DNA from: Blattamonas nauphoetae
Lineage: Eukaryota; Preaxostyla; Oxymonadida
Assembly: GCA_033064195.1 (NCBI GenBank)
Contig: JARBJD010000054.1
Location: 124,001-188,000 of the forward strand
Reading direction: 5' to 3'
Length of the DNA stretch: 64,000 bases
Within the stretch, counting starts at the first letter, position 1. Each line of letters begins with the position of its first letter. Below are positions 33,707-45,245 of the stretch, in pieces. Below the pieces are notes generated by a model. The model did no database searches, was not told where the DNA came from, and saw nothing but the letters and a program-made list of their open reading frames with translations. A program made the position numbers and the translations under genes.

Positions 33707-34130
33707 ATGAGTTCAAGACAGTCGTTTGTGACTGGGGATATCTTGCCGTGTACTGTGAACACTCCACCCAATTGGAATCTGGTTCGTCGTCTACGTGATT
33801 CATCTCTCCCGTTCTCAGTCAAACGTCTCCCCACTTCTCGAAGTATTGAAATGTGAAGATGAAGACATTATCATTGACACACTCAGAGAGCTACAGAGAG
33901 TGGTCTCTGGTGTGTCTTCTTGTTTTCTTCATCGATTTGTTGTCGTCTGTTTTGGATATTTTGGATGTGTTTCAGAAAGTGGATCGGATGGCTGTTTTGA
34001 TGATTGGTGTCGATTTCTGTCTCCGTTGTGTCGAAAACGATCATCTGGACTTGTGGTCTTTCCTTTTCACTTTTGTTCATTCTCGCTTTTCAGACAGAGT
34101 TGCTGAAATTGATTTCGATTCTTTGTTTGT
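33707..34130 (+). CDS. 5' exons of ARM-like gene C2
   Basis: This mirrors unit 1: ATG 33707, exon to 33781, a 37-nt GT-AG intron, exon 33819-33899, then a longer intron (about 80 nt) and a third exon reading KVDRMAVLMIG and ending near 34130. Splice sites are conserved between units although intron sequence and length differ, which supports them. The same unresolved junction to the main exon applies. Confidence 0.5.
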
Positions 34131-34330
34131 GGTTTTCAACCGTTTTGTGATGGATGTCTCTCTTGCTTTCTTTCAGATTCGAACTCACCATCGTTCGTTC
34201 GCTCCTCGATTTCGACTAAAATCCCTTCTTTCATCCTCGCCCAATTCGAAAGTTGTTCGAAGTGTCCTGCATTGGAATCAGTGTGTTTCAATCTTTCATC
34301 TTCTTCATTTCTATTCAGTGTTGTTCTTGC

Positions 34331-35860
34331 ATGGAATCACTCTTCTTCGAACCTGAAATTGTCGACTCACTTTTTCTCGAACATGAGGACTTAATAATTT
34401 CAACATTCAAGACAGTTGGAACTTCATCGCCTCCATCTGCAGTTCTCACCACTTTGGCTCGGATTTCTCTCTTCCCTCATCTCAGAATCTCCTCTCATTC
34501 ACTCACTATTCTGTATCATAGAATTGAACGAAATCCAACAGCTTTCACTCTTCTCCCCTCACCCATCTTCCCACCATCTTCCCCATACCAACAATATTTT
34601 GGTCTTTCATTTCTGGCCGCTCTGACGAAGAGACTCCGAACTGTTTTCTCCTCCTTCCAAAGGAATCTCCCAACTGATCCTTTGCATCTCCCAAAATACG
34701 TCCACCTCACAAAAGATGATCCGTCCACAATCAAACTTGCTCTTGACTTCTTTTATATTTCGTTCCGTCTCCCATTTCCTCTTTTACGTGCCACCCCACC
34801 AATCGAAGTGTGTTTTGGTTCTTCTCCTCATTTCTCGTCAATTCAGGTTGATACTGAGATCATTCGAGACTTGATTCTCTTCGTGAAAGAAGCTCTCACA
34901 ACGATTCTCACCAACATTTCAAAAGTCGACAGTCTCATCGCTTCTCTTCCCTCCGACTCTCCTCCAATTACTCAATTGGTTTCAAATGGTGACACAGAAA
35001 TGACAGCTTCGCTGAAACACCTTCGATATCAATGTGAAGTGTTTGTGTCCAAAGGATGGGATTTCTATGTCAGTTTCTTATTCCGAATCTCACGTACCCA
35101 CATATTTTCCTTCCAAACAACCCTCCTCGACGATTCATCCTTCCCTGACCTCATTCTCAACTCTCTCAAGCTCACTGGCACAGAAATCGGAAGACATACC
35201 GTCACTGCCATCACAAAGATTGTGATTCAGTTTCCATTGATGAAGACACAGTTCATGACAGCCAATCTGGTTGGGAGGATGTTTGAAACAGTCGATTTTG
35301 TTTCTCTTCCTCTCTCAAAGTCCAAAACTCTGTTCAAACTCTCCAAATTCGTTCACCGCATGTCTGAACCTATTGGAGAGGATGGAGAGCCACACTTCGA
35401 ACAATATCCTCTCATTCGTGTTTCTGTGTTCGAGCCAGTCAAACAATTCGTCAAATTCATCATCCACAATTCGGATAAACTCACTCTGAACGAAGAAGAC
35501 AAATCTGAATTCGTGAATAGTCTCTGTCAAATCCACCGTCACCTCAAAAACTTGGAACTTCGATCAGACGAGCACGATGCCGACATTGCGTTTGAACTTG
35601 TGAAATGGGAAATCCGACAGATGGTCGAGATGGAGAACGAAGATAATTGTCGAATTGCCTGCAGGAACATGTTGAAAAGAACACAAGAATGGAATCGAGA
35701 CAAACGAGAGCGGCAGAAGAGACGAGAAGTGGTTTTGAGAGAAGAAGGGTGGGAGGATGCTTTCGAACTGCGAGTGGTGGGGATCGAGGTGAACACAAAC
35801 CAGAAAGCGAAAAGAATCGCAAGATCGTTCAGAATCGCACTGGCATTGAATGCGGACTAG
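34331..35860 (+). CDS. ARM-like gene C2, main exon (about 509 aa)
   Basis: Tandem paralogue of 31412-32947. It shares MESLFFEPEIVDSLFLEHED and the C-terminal WNRDKRERQKRREVVLREE, and ends at TAG after LALNAD. Conserved stretches are near identical while intervening helices are replaced (TALDFFYISFRLPF against the unit-1 version), so blocks evolve at different rates. It is helical throughout with no membrane segment. Function is unknown. Confidence 0.65.
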   Translation: MESLFFEPEIVDSLFLEHEDLIISTFKTVGTSSPPSAVLTTLARISLFPHLRISSHSLTILYHRIERNPTAFTLLPSPIFPPSSPYQQYFGLSFLAALTKRLRTVFSSFQRNLPTDPLHLPKYVHLTKDDPSTIKLALDFFYISFRLPFPLLRATPPIEVCFGSSPHFSSIQVDTEIIRDLILFVKEALTTILTNISKVDSLIASLPSDSPPITQLVSNGDTEMTASLKHLRYQCEVFVSKGWDFYVSFLFRISRTHIFSFQTTLLDDSSFPDLILNSLKLTGTEIGRHTVTAITKIVIQFPLMKTQFMTANLVGRMFETVDFVSLPLSKSKTLFKLSKFVHRMSEPIGEDGEPHFEQYPLIRVSVFEPVKQFVKFIIHNSDKLTLNEEDKSEFVNSLCQIHRHLKNLELRSDEHDADIAFELVKWEIRQMVEMENEDNCRIACRNMLKRTQEWNRDKRERQKRREVVLREEGWEDAFELRVVGIEVNTNQKAKRIARSFRIALALNAD

Positions 35861-36224
35861 CTCTGATAATGATTGGTCGTCTGTCAAGCAGCAACTCGCC
35901 TGATCGAACACTTCCCACATCATTCTCACTCATCCATTCATCTCACTCGCACTCCATCCCACACCTCCACAAGTGACACTTTTCTCATTTTCTTCCCTTC
36001 ATTGATTATGTGTGGAATGTCCAACCGTCCACGAGATTGTCCTCTCATTCGTCAGTGGAATCACTTTTCACTGTTTTGAGACGATTAATCCCTGCCAACT
36101 CTCGCCAAAAATCTCCAATGAGAGATCAGTTCATATCACAGAAGGCAGCAAGTGTTAAGTTGGAAACACGTCCAGTGCGACAGAACGACTGAAACGTCGA
36201 TGAGAGAAAAGACGAAAGCGTCAA

Positions 36225-36583
36225 AGGATTCAGTTCGAAAGGCATCATTGACAGTCCATCAGAACCGAAGCACGAAATGTCAGTTTGTCAATCCTCCCTT
36301 CATCGCCTTCATTCTTTCAGTGTTGGGTGTGTGTGACGTTGCCGAGTATCCAAAACATCTCTCATCGGCAGTGTACTCTTCTCCCAAAGCAGCGTTGATG
36401 TACGACTGCGATGGATTTCTCTACTCGGCTGGCGAACCACTTGATCATAACTGTCGACCTCGGGATTTGCAGGAGTGGTGGGCAGAGGCTGATTTGGAGA
36501 AGAGGACACTCCACTTCTTCATCGACGGTGTCCAACAACAATACCACTTCATCAACATTCATGTTCCTCTCGTCTTCGCGATT
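36225..36583 (+). pseudogene. SPRY-gene remnant, left arm of palindrome 2
   Basis: After a decayed upstream stretch and an intron-like segment (36270-36318, GTCAGT...TTTCAG), the frame encodes GVCDVAEYPKHLSSA, GFLYSAGEPL, ADLEKRTLHFFIDGV and VPLVFAI, matching the SPRY domain of the 17471-19309 gene. It stops immediately after VFAI, where the intact gene continues with DVYDKDAW. The coiled-coil part is absent, as the duplication breakpoint lies at about 36225. Confidence 0.7.
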
Positions 36584-36599
36584 TGACCTCGCTTTAAGA

Positions 36600-37869
36600 A
36601 TATTCCAATAGAGATCACATTCCAAGGAACAGGACACATTTTTCATGTCTTTTCTTTCTTTATCAATCAGTCCATCACTATCATGTACAAGGGACCCTCG
36701 AAAACGTCGAAATAATTGCGAATTGTGGATGAAAATCTTCTTTTAGAATGAGACAGCTTTGATCAACCCTCAATCTTTTGTTTTGTCGTCCGGGTGTGAA
36801 CATGAGATTAATTGTGACTAAATTGCAGATATATGATTATTTGAATAGAAGAAACAACTATACCTTTGTGGACCAAAAAATGTGAAGTCGAGGCAAAAAA
36901 AGTTGTCCTCGACGGGAGTCGAAACTCATGTGTTGGACAATTGTTGAAAACTTGGGAAAGCAAGTCCCCCGCACCATTTTTTTCAAAAATGCGTATCATC
37001 GAATGGGGGTTGTGAATGAACTTGCTTCGGCCAAATGTGACTTTCAGCCACATTCCAAAATTTTGTGAAAACGACTTTTCCAAATGGGAGAATCTTTTTG
37101 AAATGACTCACCCGTCACCAAATCGCACAGACGCAGAAACTCTCCAAAAAATCGTCTTTTTTCGTCTATCATCCCGAAATACATCATTTGTGAACTTTTT
37201 TCTTTTTCAAAAAAACATAGAAGTTGTCTCGATCAACACAGAAATCTCACGTTTTTTCCATTTTTCTCTTTAATGGATGATTTATTTCCATTGTCTCACA
37301 TAGAGACCTCTTTTTTTGTTGTTTTCCATCCTTTCCCTGTCTCTGAACTTGTTTTGCAATAAAAAGTGTGCAAAAATGTGCTGATCTGAAAAAGGCCATT
37401 TCAAGCTCGATCAGGCTTGAAATCCAAAAAGTCACCTTTCTTATGTGCACTGAACAGCTAAATCACAATTAGACCAATTTTAGCTTTTTGTGACGGACCA
37501 TACTGTGATGGTACAGTTGAAAATTATTCTCCCAAATTTAATAAACTAATTTTTAGTGAAATCAAGTGTGTTAGAGGTGCGGATAGTTGTCCACCTTCAG
37601 GTCCGATCGGGCCATTATTTGCTCTATACAGTCAAAAAAAGTAAAACTGCAAAGACGCAATTCGAAAGAAAAGAAAGTCACACCTAGTTTATGTGAACAG
37701 GATTTGTCCAATTGGGGGACAGATCAGAACTCGTTCACGACTACTCAAATTCATCTCACAATTGGAGTTTCACGATCTTTTGTGGTTGTCAAACACAGGA
37801 ATATGGAATTATGATTGAGGTGGACAGTGACCCAGAGAAAAGAGAGAAAGGTGAAATGCGAGTGATGAG
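36600..37869. other. AT-rich non-coding left arm of palindrome 2
   Basis: No gene is seen; open frames are short and repeat only because the DNA is duplicated. A stretch near 36945 (TTGAAAACTTGGGAAAGC) resembles the end of the MITE at 39007, so an older relative of that element may lie here. Confidence 0.5.
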
Positions 37870-38170
37870 ATCTAGTATTGTAGAGTAGAAAATTTGATGG
37901 TTCCACGCTTCAACGTTTGATACTTTCGTTTTCATTCAGATATGAAATGGAGACGACGAATAGAAGGGGACATTTTGAGCAGGAGCAATAAAAAGAAGTC
38001 GTAAAATTCAAGTAGGAAAAAGCTTGAGGGAAAGAACAATGAATCAAATGATGAAAACTAGAAAACACTGAGATAACGATGAACGGACAGATCACCAAAA
38101 TGAGATGGTGACGAGCGAAGATTAGGAGAATGTAAGGCTGAAAATGAGTGAAATAAAGCTGAAAGAAGGA

Positions 38171-38290
38171 GAAAATGAGAGTGGTATACTCGGCCTTTTT
38201 GCCGTGGGATCGAATCCCGGCATCGGCAAAACTTTCGGCATCATGTCAATAAAAAATCAAAAATTCAAAAATTCAAAATTTTAAAACTTT
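38171..38290 (+). repeat. tRNA-like relic or tRNA-derived SINE candidate
   Basis: In the palindrome spacer, GAGAGTGGTATACTC resembles a D-arm, CGGCCTTTTTGCCG a stem-loop, and GGGATCGAATCCC a T-arm with a B-box one base from consensus. It is followed by a short body and an A-rich tail of repeated TCAAAAATTC. The 5' acceptor strand and a proper 7-base anticodon loop are missing, so it is not a functional tRNA. Confidence 0.35.
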
Positions 38291-39006
38291 AACATTTCTA
38301 AAAAAGTTCAAGTGTGAGATCTCGACGTAATTTCCAGGATACTTAGGTGAAACAGAGCTCTTCACTCGCATTTCACCTTTCTCTCTTTTCTCTGGGTCAC
38401 TGTCCACCTCAATCATAATTCCATATTCCTGTGTTTGACAACCACAAAAGATCGTGAAACTCCAATTGTGAGATGAATTTGAGTAGTCGTGAACGAGTTC
38501 TGATCTGTCCCCCAATTGGACAAATCCTGTTCACATAAACTAGGTGTGACTTTCTTTTCTTTCGAATTGCGTCTTTGCAGTTTTACTTTTTTTGACTGTA
38601 TAGAGCAAATAATGGCCCGATCGGACCTGAAGGTGGACAACTATCCGCACCTCTAACACACTTGATTTCACTAAAAATTAGTTTATTAAATTTGGGAGAA
38701 TAATTTTCAACTGTACCATCACAGTATGGTCCGTCACAAAAAGCTAAAATTGGTCTAATTGTGATTTAGCTGTTCAGTGCACATAAGAAAGGTGACTTTT
38801 TGGATTTCAAGCCTGATCGAGCTTGAAATGGCCTTTTTCAGATCAGCACATTTTTGCACACTTTTTATTGCAAAACAAGTTCAGAGACAGGGAAAGGATG
38901 GAAAACAACAAAAAAAGAGGTCTCTATGTGAGACAATGGAAATAAATCATCCATTAAAGAGAAAAATGGAAAAAACGTGAGATTTCTGTGTTGATCGAGA
39001 CAACTT

Positions 39007-39427
39007 GTGAGAAAATTTTTGAAAACTTGGGACAGCAAGCCCCCGTACCACTTATCAAAAACTTTCGTCTGGTGGATAATTAGTTGTGAATGAGCATCAT
39101 TCGGTGGTTGATGACTTGTTTTGGTGCCTCTAGAGGAAATACCACACTTTTTTTCTCCTCTCATTTTCTCACTCTCTAGTCGTTATATTGAGCGATCGGT
39201 GGATTTATTCTAAATAAAAAGGAACAATATGTTGAAAGTTTCAAATAGAAATCAGTTTTGTAACCTAGATCGATTTTTCACCCCTTTTTTTGACCTATGA
39301 TCTATCCGAAAAAAATTACAGATTTATGTAGTCAGAGTCCTCCTCATTCAGAAAGTTTAAAAAAAAACCGAGATACTTCGTTTTTACGAGCTGGGGTACG
39401 CTCCCAAGTTTTCAAAAATTTTCTCAC
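39007..39427. mobile_element. 421-bp MITE with 26-bp TIRs and ACTT target duplication
   Basis: Perfect 26-base inverted ends (GTGAGAAAATTTTTGAAAAC onward) are flanked by ACTT at 39003-39006 and 39428-39431. The left palindrome arm has the uninterrupted site with a single ACTT. No open frame is seen. The superfamily is uncertain; 4-bp duplications are reported for Sola and Ginger elements. Confidence 0.85.
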
Positions 39428-40065
39428 ACTTCTATGTTTTTTTGAAAAAGAAAAAAGTTCACAAATGATGTATTTCGGGATGATAGACGAAAAAAGACGA
39501 TTTTTTGGAGAGTTTCTGCGTCTGTGCGATTTGGTGACGGGTGAGTCATTTCAAAAAGATTCTCCCATTTGGAAAAGTCGTTTTCACAAAATTTTGGAAT
39601 GTGGCTGAAAGTCACATTTGGCCGAAGCAAGTTCATTCACAACCCCCATTCGATGATACGCATTTTTGAAAAAAATGGTGCGGGGGACTTGCTTTCCCAA
39701 GTTTTCAACAATTGTCCAACACATGAGTTTCGACTCCCGTCGAGGACAACTTTTTTTGCCTCGACTTCACATTTTTTGGTCCACAAAGGTATAGTTGTTT
39801 CTTCTATTCAAATAATCATATATCTGCAATTTAGTCACAATTAATCTCATGTTCACACCCGGACGACAAAACAAAAGATTGAGGGTTGATCAAAGCTGTC
39901 TCATTCTAAAAGAAGATTTTCATCCACAATTCGCAATTATTTCGACGTTTTCGAGGGTCCCTTGTACATGATAGTGATGGACTGATTGATAAAGAAAGAA
40001 AAGACATGAAAAATGTGTCCTGTTCCTTGGAATGTGATCTCTATTGGAATATTCTTAAAGCGAGG

Positions 40066-40329
40066 TCAAATCGCGAAGACGAGAGGAACATGAATGTTGA
40101 TGAAGTGGTATTGTTGTTGGACACCGTCGATGAAGAAGTGGAGTGTCCTCTTCTCCAAATCAGCCTCTGCCCACCACTCCTGCAAATCCCGAGGTCGACA
40201 GTTATGATCAAGTGGTTCGCCAGCCGAGTAGAGAAATCCATCGCAGTCGTACATCAACGCTGCTTTGGGAGAAGAGTACACTGCCGATGAGAGATGTTTT
40301 GGATACTCGGCAACGTCACACACACCCAA
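40066..40329 (-). pseudogene. SPRY-gene remnant, 3' part, right arm of palindrome 2
   Basis: This is the inverted copy of the left-arm SPRY remnant, running from VFAI back to GVCDVAEYP, where it is cut by the 7.3-kb element. The 5' part of the same gene resumes at 47657. The two edges share the 9-base target duplication CACACCCAA. Confidence 0.8.
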
Positions 40330-40790
40330 GGGTAGGTATAGAGACAGATCTGATTTTGTATACGCACTAGGCATGGCTGACCGGCCAAAAGTGCCGGTCA
40401 GTGTCACTCCCCAATTGTTCAATGGGTCAGATCTCGACTTCTTCATAAATTACATGCTATTCTCACAAAAACAACAAGATAACTGATATTTATGTCCGGA
40501 TTTCCGAAATGAATCGTGACATGCCGAGGATCAGCTGATTCGTAGAGTTTTGTTTTGACTCCTCTTTTTTCTCTCTGACATTGTTTTTGTGGATTATTCT
40601 CCCTTTCATATGTCATCTTTCTGCTATTTATCTCCTCTCTTCGCAGCGAGCTGAACGGAGAGCACATCTTCCGCGTTACGGAAGAGATGGAACCGTCAAA
40701 CATTGACTGTCCAAAAATGAACGATCCAGACTCATTTCAACTGTACTCCTGTTCCTTTTACCATTCACAAAGATCTGAACTGTCACAGAC

Positions 40791-41300
40791 GTGACATCAA
40801 ATGGCTTTGCGCGATACACAAGTTCAACAGGTGATTCTACTGATTCCGTCGCAACAAGATGGTATCGAGCTCCAGAGTTGCTCCCTTGCACAACAAAGTA
40901 TTCAACAGCCGTTGATATGTGGGCAATGGGATGCATCATGGGTAATCTGCTCGACGGGCAACCAATGTTTCTCGGCGATAGTGACCTCGACCAGTTGCAT
41001 GTCATTCAAAAAATGATGAGTCCAATGATGCCTGAACGTAGAGAAGTTTCTGTTTTCAATCACATCCATTCTCTTCCAGTTTTACATGAAAACAGGGCAT
41101 TCGCCAAAGTCCCACCGCCAAACCTCTCTCATCCAGAGACACTTGATCGCAAGTACTTTGGACATGCCTCAAAACGTGCCCTACAATTCATGAAAGTGTA
41201 ATTTCGAATGGACCTGAAAGACAGACTCACTGCTGCGAACTTCCCACTACAACCAGCAGGATGGCCAGTCTTGCGAAAGTTTTGTTCACCGCTATGCTGA
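40791..41300 (+). pseudogene. CDKL/CMGC-type protein kinase fragment inside the hAT element
   Basis: Kinase subdomains VII-XI are recognisable: NGFAR (DFGFAR region), [12 protein letters not shown] (activation segment and APE motif), [19 protein letters not shown] and [13 protein letters not shown]. After a TAA at 41199, another frame gives RMDLKDRLTAANF, the family's end-of-domain Arg motif. The ATP-binding lobe and the HRD catalytic loop are absent, so it cannot be active. It probably represents a cellular gene piece picked up by the element. Confidence 0.8.
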
Positions 41301-42900
41301 TCGCACCCTACGAAGCCAGCGAATGTTTGTTCCACGTGCACTACATCAGCATTCTCATCTCCATGATCTTTCTTTGGATTTTACAGGAGCCAGAATTGGA
41401 TGAAGGGTTGGGGGTGTGAATGAGAAAGGAGAAGAGTGAAGACAGAAATGAGAAAGTTGAAGCGAGGAGGCACAAAAAGAAAAAGAAAGACAGGGAAAAA
41501 GAGCAAAGTTGAGAACCAGAACGATTTCGAGTTCATAAGCGAGAACGAAGACGATGGTGCACCGGTGGGTGTTTATTCGATTATGAACGGGAGGATCAAG
41601 GTCGACATTGCCCAATCCAGCCATCTTGTTGAGCAATTTCTCACAGCACTGTTCCATCACCAATGATTCTCAATTTGTGGAGAAATAATTCTTGTTGGTT
41701 TCCACTTCATTCACAATCAGCTATTAACCTCGCCAAAAGACTGGAATTCAAAAATGGTTATAGAGAGACAGCAAAAGGACGATCACGTGCCCGTCACTAT
41801 TTTTTTCAAAAAGCTCGAGGAAATACTGTGTGAAAATAAGAATGATATCAGTGAAATGAAATGATTATATTTCAATTGAAGTATATCCAAAGAAAACACA
41901 TGCATATTCGCGTTGTTTACTCGACTCTCTTCTCAAACTGAAATCCGCTTCGGAGATATGTCCCAATAATTTTGAAAAGAGCCAAAACACTATGGATGGT
42001 TTCACTTTTTTTATTTTTCTCCAAATTCTTAAAATCACTCAAATATGATGGAAAAGGGGTTTGTTTCGAAATTGAGCTTCGATCGTGACGAGAAACGACA
42101 CTTTTTTGAAACGCCAATTGAACACATTTATTGTTTCAAAAACAGATGAGAGAAGATCATGAGGTGAGACAATGTGAAAAAAGAAGGTTCTACAATGGAG
42201 AGTACGGATAAGATGTATTGTGAAGAAATAGAGGCAAAATACTCAATAGTCTCGAAAATGCTCTATTGCACTTGAATTATCAGTTGAAATTAGATTTCTG
42301 CATGAACCCAGGAGTACAAGTATTTTTTCTTGAATTGGACACATGTTTGCACCCATCTGGCAAGATCATCATCGATCGTGTCCTGAACACTCCTTTCCTT
42401 TGTCTATCTGAAATTATGAGAGATAATTGAGAACAAACAGGTTTTATATGTCTGTTTGACACTGGTGAAGAGACATTGGGACATCATTATCTTAATCTCC
42501 AAGAGTAACCGTCATGGAAAAAGAGAATCCGCTTTCAGGTGCTACGAGTTTCAAAGAAAGTGAAAAGAGCACACCCGATCTTCACACATGTGACTTGATG
42601 TACATCGATCTGAGTGGAACGCAGTTTATCAAAGGTGGAGCAGTGAGGTCACAATGAAGGTTGGAGAGTCAGTGCTTGAAAAGAGGATGTGTAGAAACGA
42701 AGTTTTGAGAGAAGATATCCGTGGAGATTGAGGACTTTAATCTGTTCCTGGAACAAGAATAGACAGAATTTGATAGAAAGACCAGTGAAACGGATGGATT
42801 CTTTCAAAATTATTGGGACATATGGTAACTCCCGATTGTGGGTTCTGATATTTCTCCGGTCAGTGACCGTCAGTACTTTTCGGTAAAAACTGACCGGTCA
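41301..42900. other. Remaining hAT interior, no gene recognised
   Basis: A short plus-strand frame at 41436-41666 encodes a basic stretch then GAPVGVYSIMNGRIKVDIA, possibly another captured exon. The rest is AT-rich with no supported frame. Confidence 0.4.
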
Positions 42901-42965
42901 GTGCCGGTCAGCCATGCCTAATACGCACAGATCTAAATTTGGTATACGCACAGATCTGTCGGATA

Positions 42966-44419
42966 TACTGCCCGACACGACGACCTGATCCGGCTGTAAT
43001 TTTTGCTTTTTGATAGAACAAGTGAGAGTTGAGAGTTCCTTTTTCTCTCCCATCAACTGTCTTGAGTTATACGTCTCTGTGATTTTTTTGGAAGATCAAC
43101 AGTGAAAAATAAGAGAGAATGACATGAAATGCTACTGTATGGGGACATACTCCGAACGACATGACACGTGATTCACATCCGATATCACTCCTGAATGGAT
43201 CCCAGATGGTGAATGTCTAGTGAAAGATAGTAGCAGATTGAATGAAGAAAAGGAAAAGGAAGACACATGTCAACTCGTTCGCTCCATGTCTCTGTCAATG
43301 CAGCATCCAAGGACACCGATGCGCCGAACACCGACGATTAACAGTTAGTCGTGAAATGAAAAGGCCAGCCACAGCACGAAACCATCAAGACTTTGCATAC
43401 TGTTCGAATTGGATTCAAAAACGTCTCATACAGTTCAGCTGTTCATCGAAAGAGAGACATCAAAATCAAAAAATCACACTGTTTCTTCCAACGATTCGTC
43501 AAAGGGTATCGAATTGGTCTTCACAAATCGCACAGAGTTCCTCGCATTCTTCTCCGTCATTTTCAAAATCGCTGCGTCTATGGAAATGAGACTCTTTCAA
43601 AATGTTTCTTTCGAGAGCTTTGTCAGTTTGGCGATGTGAAGAATCTGTGTGAGAGATGACTAGAGAAATTCAAGAAGTCATAAGGATAAAAGACACACCA
43701 CGCTGAGAGTCTGGGTTGAGTGATCATCCCAGCAAACTTGGGATTTGGTGATGTACTGGGATTAGTTGAAACTGAAAACTTGTCGTGACGGAAGAGATCA
43801 TTGACGGAAAACAATGCCGTGATCCTTCATCACATTTCGCACTGAGGGAAAGATGGACCCTCACCACCACTCACGGGTCCTTCTCAGTGATTGTGTTAGT
43901 TGAAACAAGAAAAAAGATAAAACTTCCAAGAATCAAACATGTCAATATCGGTCAGAAATACCTTCAAACACTCTTTACCGACTTTAACCTCATCAAACAC
44001 ATTTCGTGAACGCTTGTATCAATTCTTTTTGAAAACTATGCGAATTACGTCACAAGAGACTAACTTTGTATAAAAATCGTGCGAGGTGAGAACTCGATCC
44101 CATAAGAAAGTAATGAAAACACCGTTCTCTCATTCAGTGATTGACTCCTCGAGTGTTCCTCTCATAAAGTTAAAACAATTTAAAGTTAGAGGAATCGAGC
44201 AGGATGAAGCGAATCACGTGTCATGTCGTGAGGAGCATGTCCATCATTTTTTTTATTTTACAGTTTTCACGTCACACAGAATTTTTTGTCTTCTCATTTT
44301 TAATCAAACTGTGTCTAACTCTCTCAATTATCATTGATAGAAAATTGAAACACATTGTCTCTCTATTCAGAAAAATACAACCGTTTTACAGCCGGATCAA
44401 GTTGTCGTGTCGGGCAGTA
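42966..44419. mobile_element. TA-target non-autonomous DNA element (Tc1/mariner-like)
   Basis: Inverted ends start TACTGCCCGACACGAC and match for about 36 bp with two differences. TA lies on each side (42964-42965, 44420-44421), and the empty site in the right TIR of the host element reads CGGATACACAC. The interior 1.4 kb has only short frames in several phases (around 43242-43660 the longest); none resembles a transposase. Confidence 0.85.
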
Positions 44420-44844
44420 TACACACAGATCTGCTTCATTGAGCACTGATAAGGTTTAAAAATCACAATTTTTCGTGAAAAAGGGGAAGATTTATTGTCT
44501 TATTGAGAAATTGTGGTGAAAAAGTGAAAAATACAACGAAGCATCGGACCAGACATGTAAAACGAAATTATGGTATCTCGTTTTCATCTCTCTCGACTCT
44601 GGTAACTTTTCGCAATAAGCTATCCGTCTCAAATGCATCAAACTCCTCCAGGCTTCGAACTAAAGTTCTCAATAAGTCGACAATCACTTCTCTTCCAAGT
44701 TTGATCCTCCATTGTTTCATGACACCCTAGATCTGATTCTACTCATCATATATGACTTTAATGAATGTTTTCAACAATTTCGATGCCTGCTAAGTCGCGC
44801 CACGTCAATTTTTGCGGCATGAATCTATTAGTGATCAGATCTCG

Positions 44845-45245
44845 CACTTCTCGCTCGCGATGACAGGATCTGTGGGAATATGGAGGCCGTTTGAGGAATC
44901 ACGTTTGGAGACGACAATAACGATGGGTGGATGGACAAGAGACTTGGCTGGGCGGACTAAACAACGAAAACTGCTGGCAGTGCGAATGTCAAACAAGATG
45001 GGAGCAATTGTCGGACGGAAAGAGGAACAACTCCAAATGAACCTTTTCAACCCCAAAGAAAACAAGGAGACTTCTCTGAGTTGGCTGTTCGAAGACTCAC
45101 CGGCGCATCTGATGTTCCTACAGAAAGTGTCACCTCGCAGCGGCCTATCTGCAGATACTGAAATGTCTTCTCACTTTTGACGCCACACTTCCCCTCCTCT
45201 ATACTCCCGATGGCCGCTGCAACATCTCCCTTCTGAAGCAGATCC
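44845..45245 (+). pseudogene. Degenerate duplicate of the start of the following gene
   Basis: It encodes SWLFEDSPAHLMFL, then a region where AAYLQILKC and PLLYTPDGRCN appear in shifting frames. This parallels SRMFEDLPAHLMFL, ACLHTLICLL and PLLFTPEDQCN of the gene at 45479. It is a partial tandem duplication that has decayed. Confidence 0.6.

Larger units (their letters stand above)
30550..36080 (+). repeat. Direct tandem duplication, unit about 2.9 kb
   Basis: Unit 1 (about 30550-33460) and unit 2 (about 33463-36080) share the same order: a C-terminal gene fragment ending GLLLVYI, the ARM-like gene's 5' exons, and its long 3' exon. Offsets between matching points are 2912 to 2919 bp. Long stretches are identical, but other parts are clearly diverged, giving a patchy pattern like the palindrome. 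Confidence 0.85.
36225..40329. repeat. Second palindrome (arms 36225-37869 and 38362-40329, continuing at 47657)
   Basis: The left arm is reproduced inverted in the right arm (36646 pairs with 40006; 37814 with 38413). The arms share a SPRY remnant and about 1.2 kb of AT-rich non-coding DNA. The right arm additionally holds a 421-bp MITE and is split by a 7.3-kb element at 40330-47656, after which arm homology resumes for about 90 bp. The central unique spacer is 37870-38361. Arm identity is very high. Confidence 0.9.
40368..42920. mobile_element. hAT-type non-autonomous element with captured kinase fragment
   Basis: Perfect 18-base ends TAGGCATGGCTGACCGGC are flanked by the 8-base duplication ATACGCAC (40360-40367 and 42921-42928). 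Subterminal copies of CCGGTCAGTG lie inside both ends, as in hAT elements. The uninterrupted right TIR of the host element shows the empty site with one ATACGCAC. No transposase is seen; it carries a kinase fragment and short frames. Confidence 0.88.

Noticed and set aside
38171-38290. Functional tRNA-Lys (TTT)
   Set aside because: No 5' acceptor strand pairs with the 3' end and the anticodon loop is too short.
42966-44419. Transposase gene inside the TA-target element
   Set aside because: Only short frames in several phases and no DDE motif could be found.
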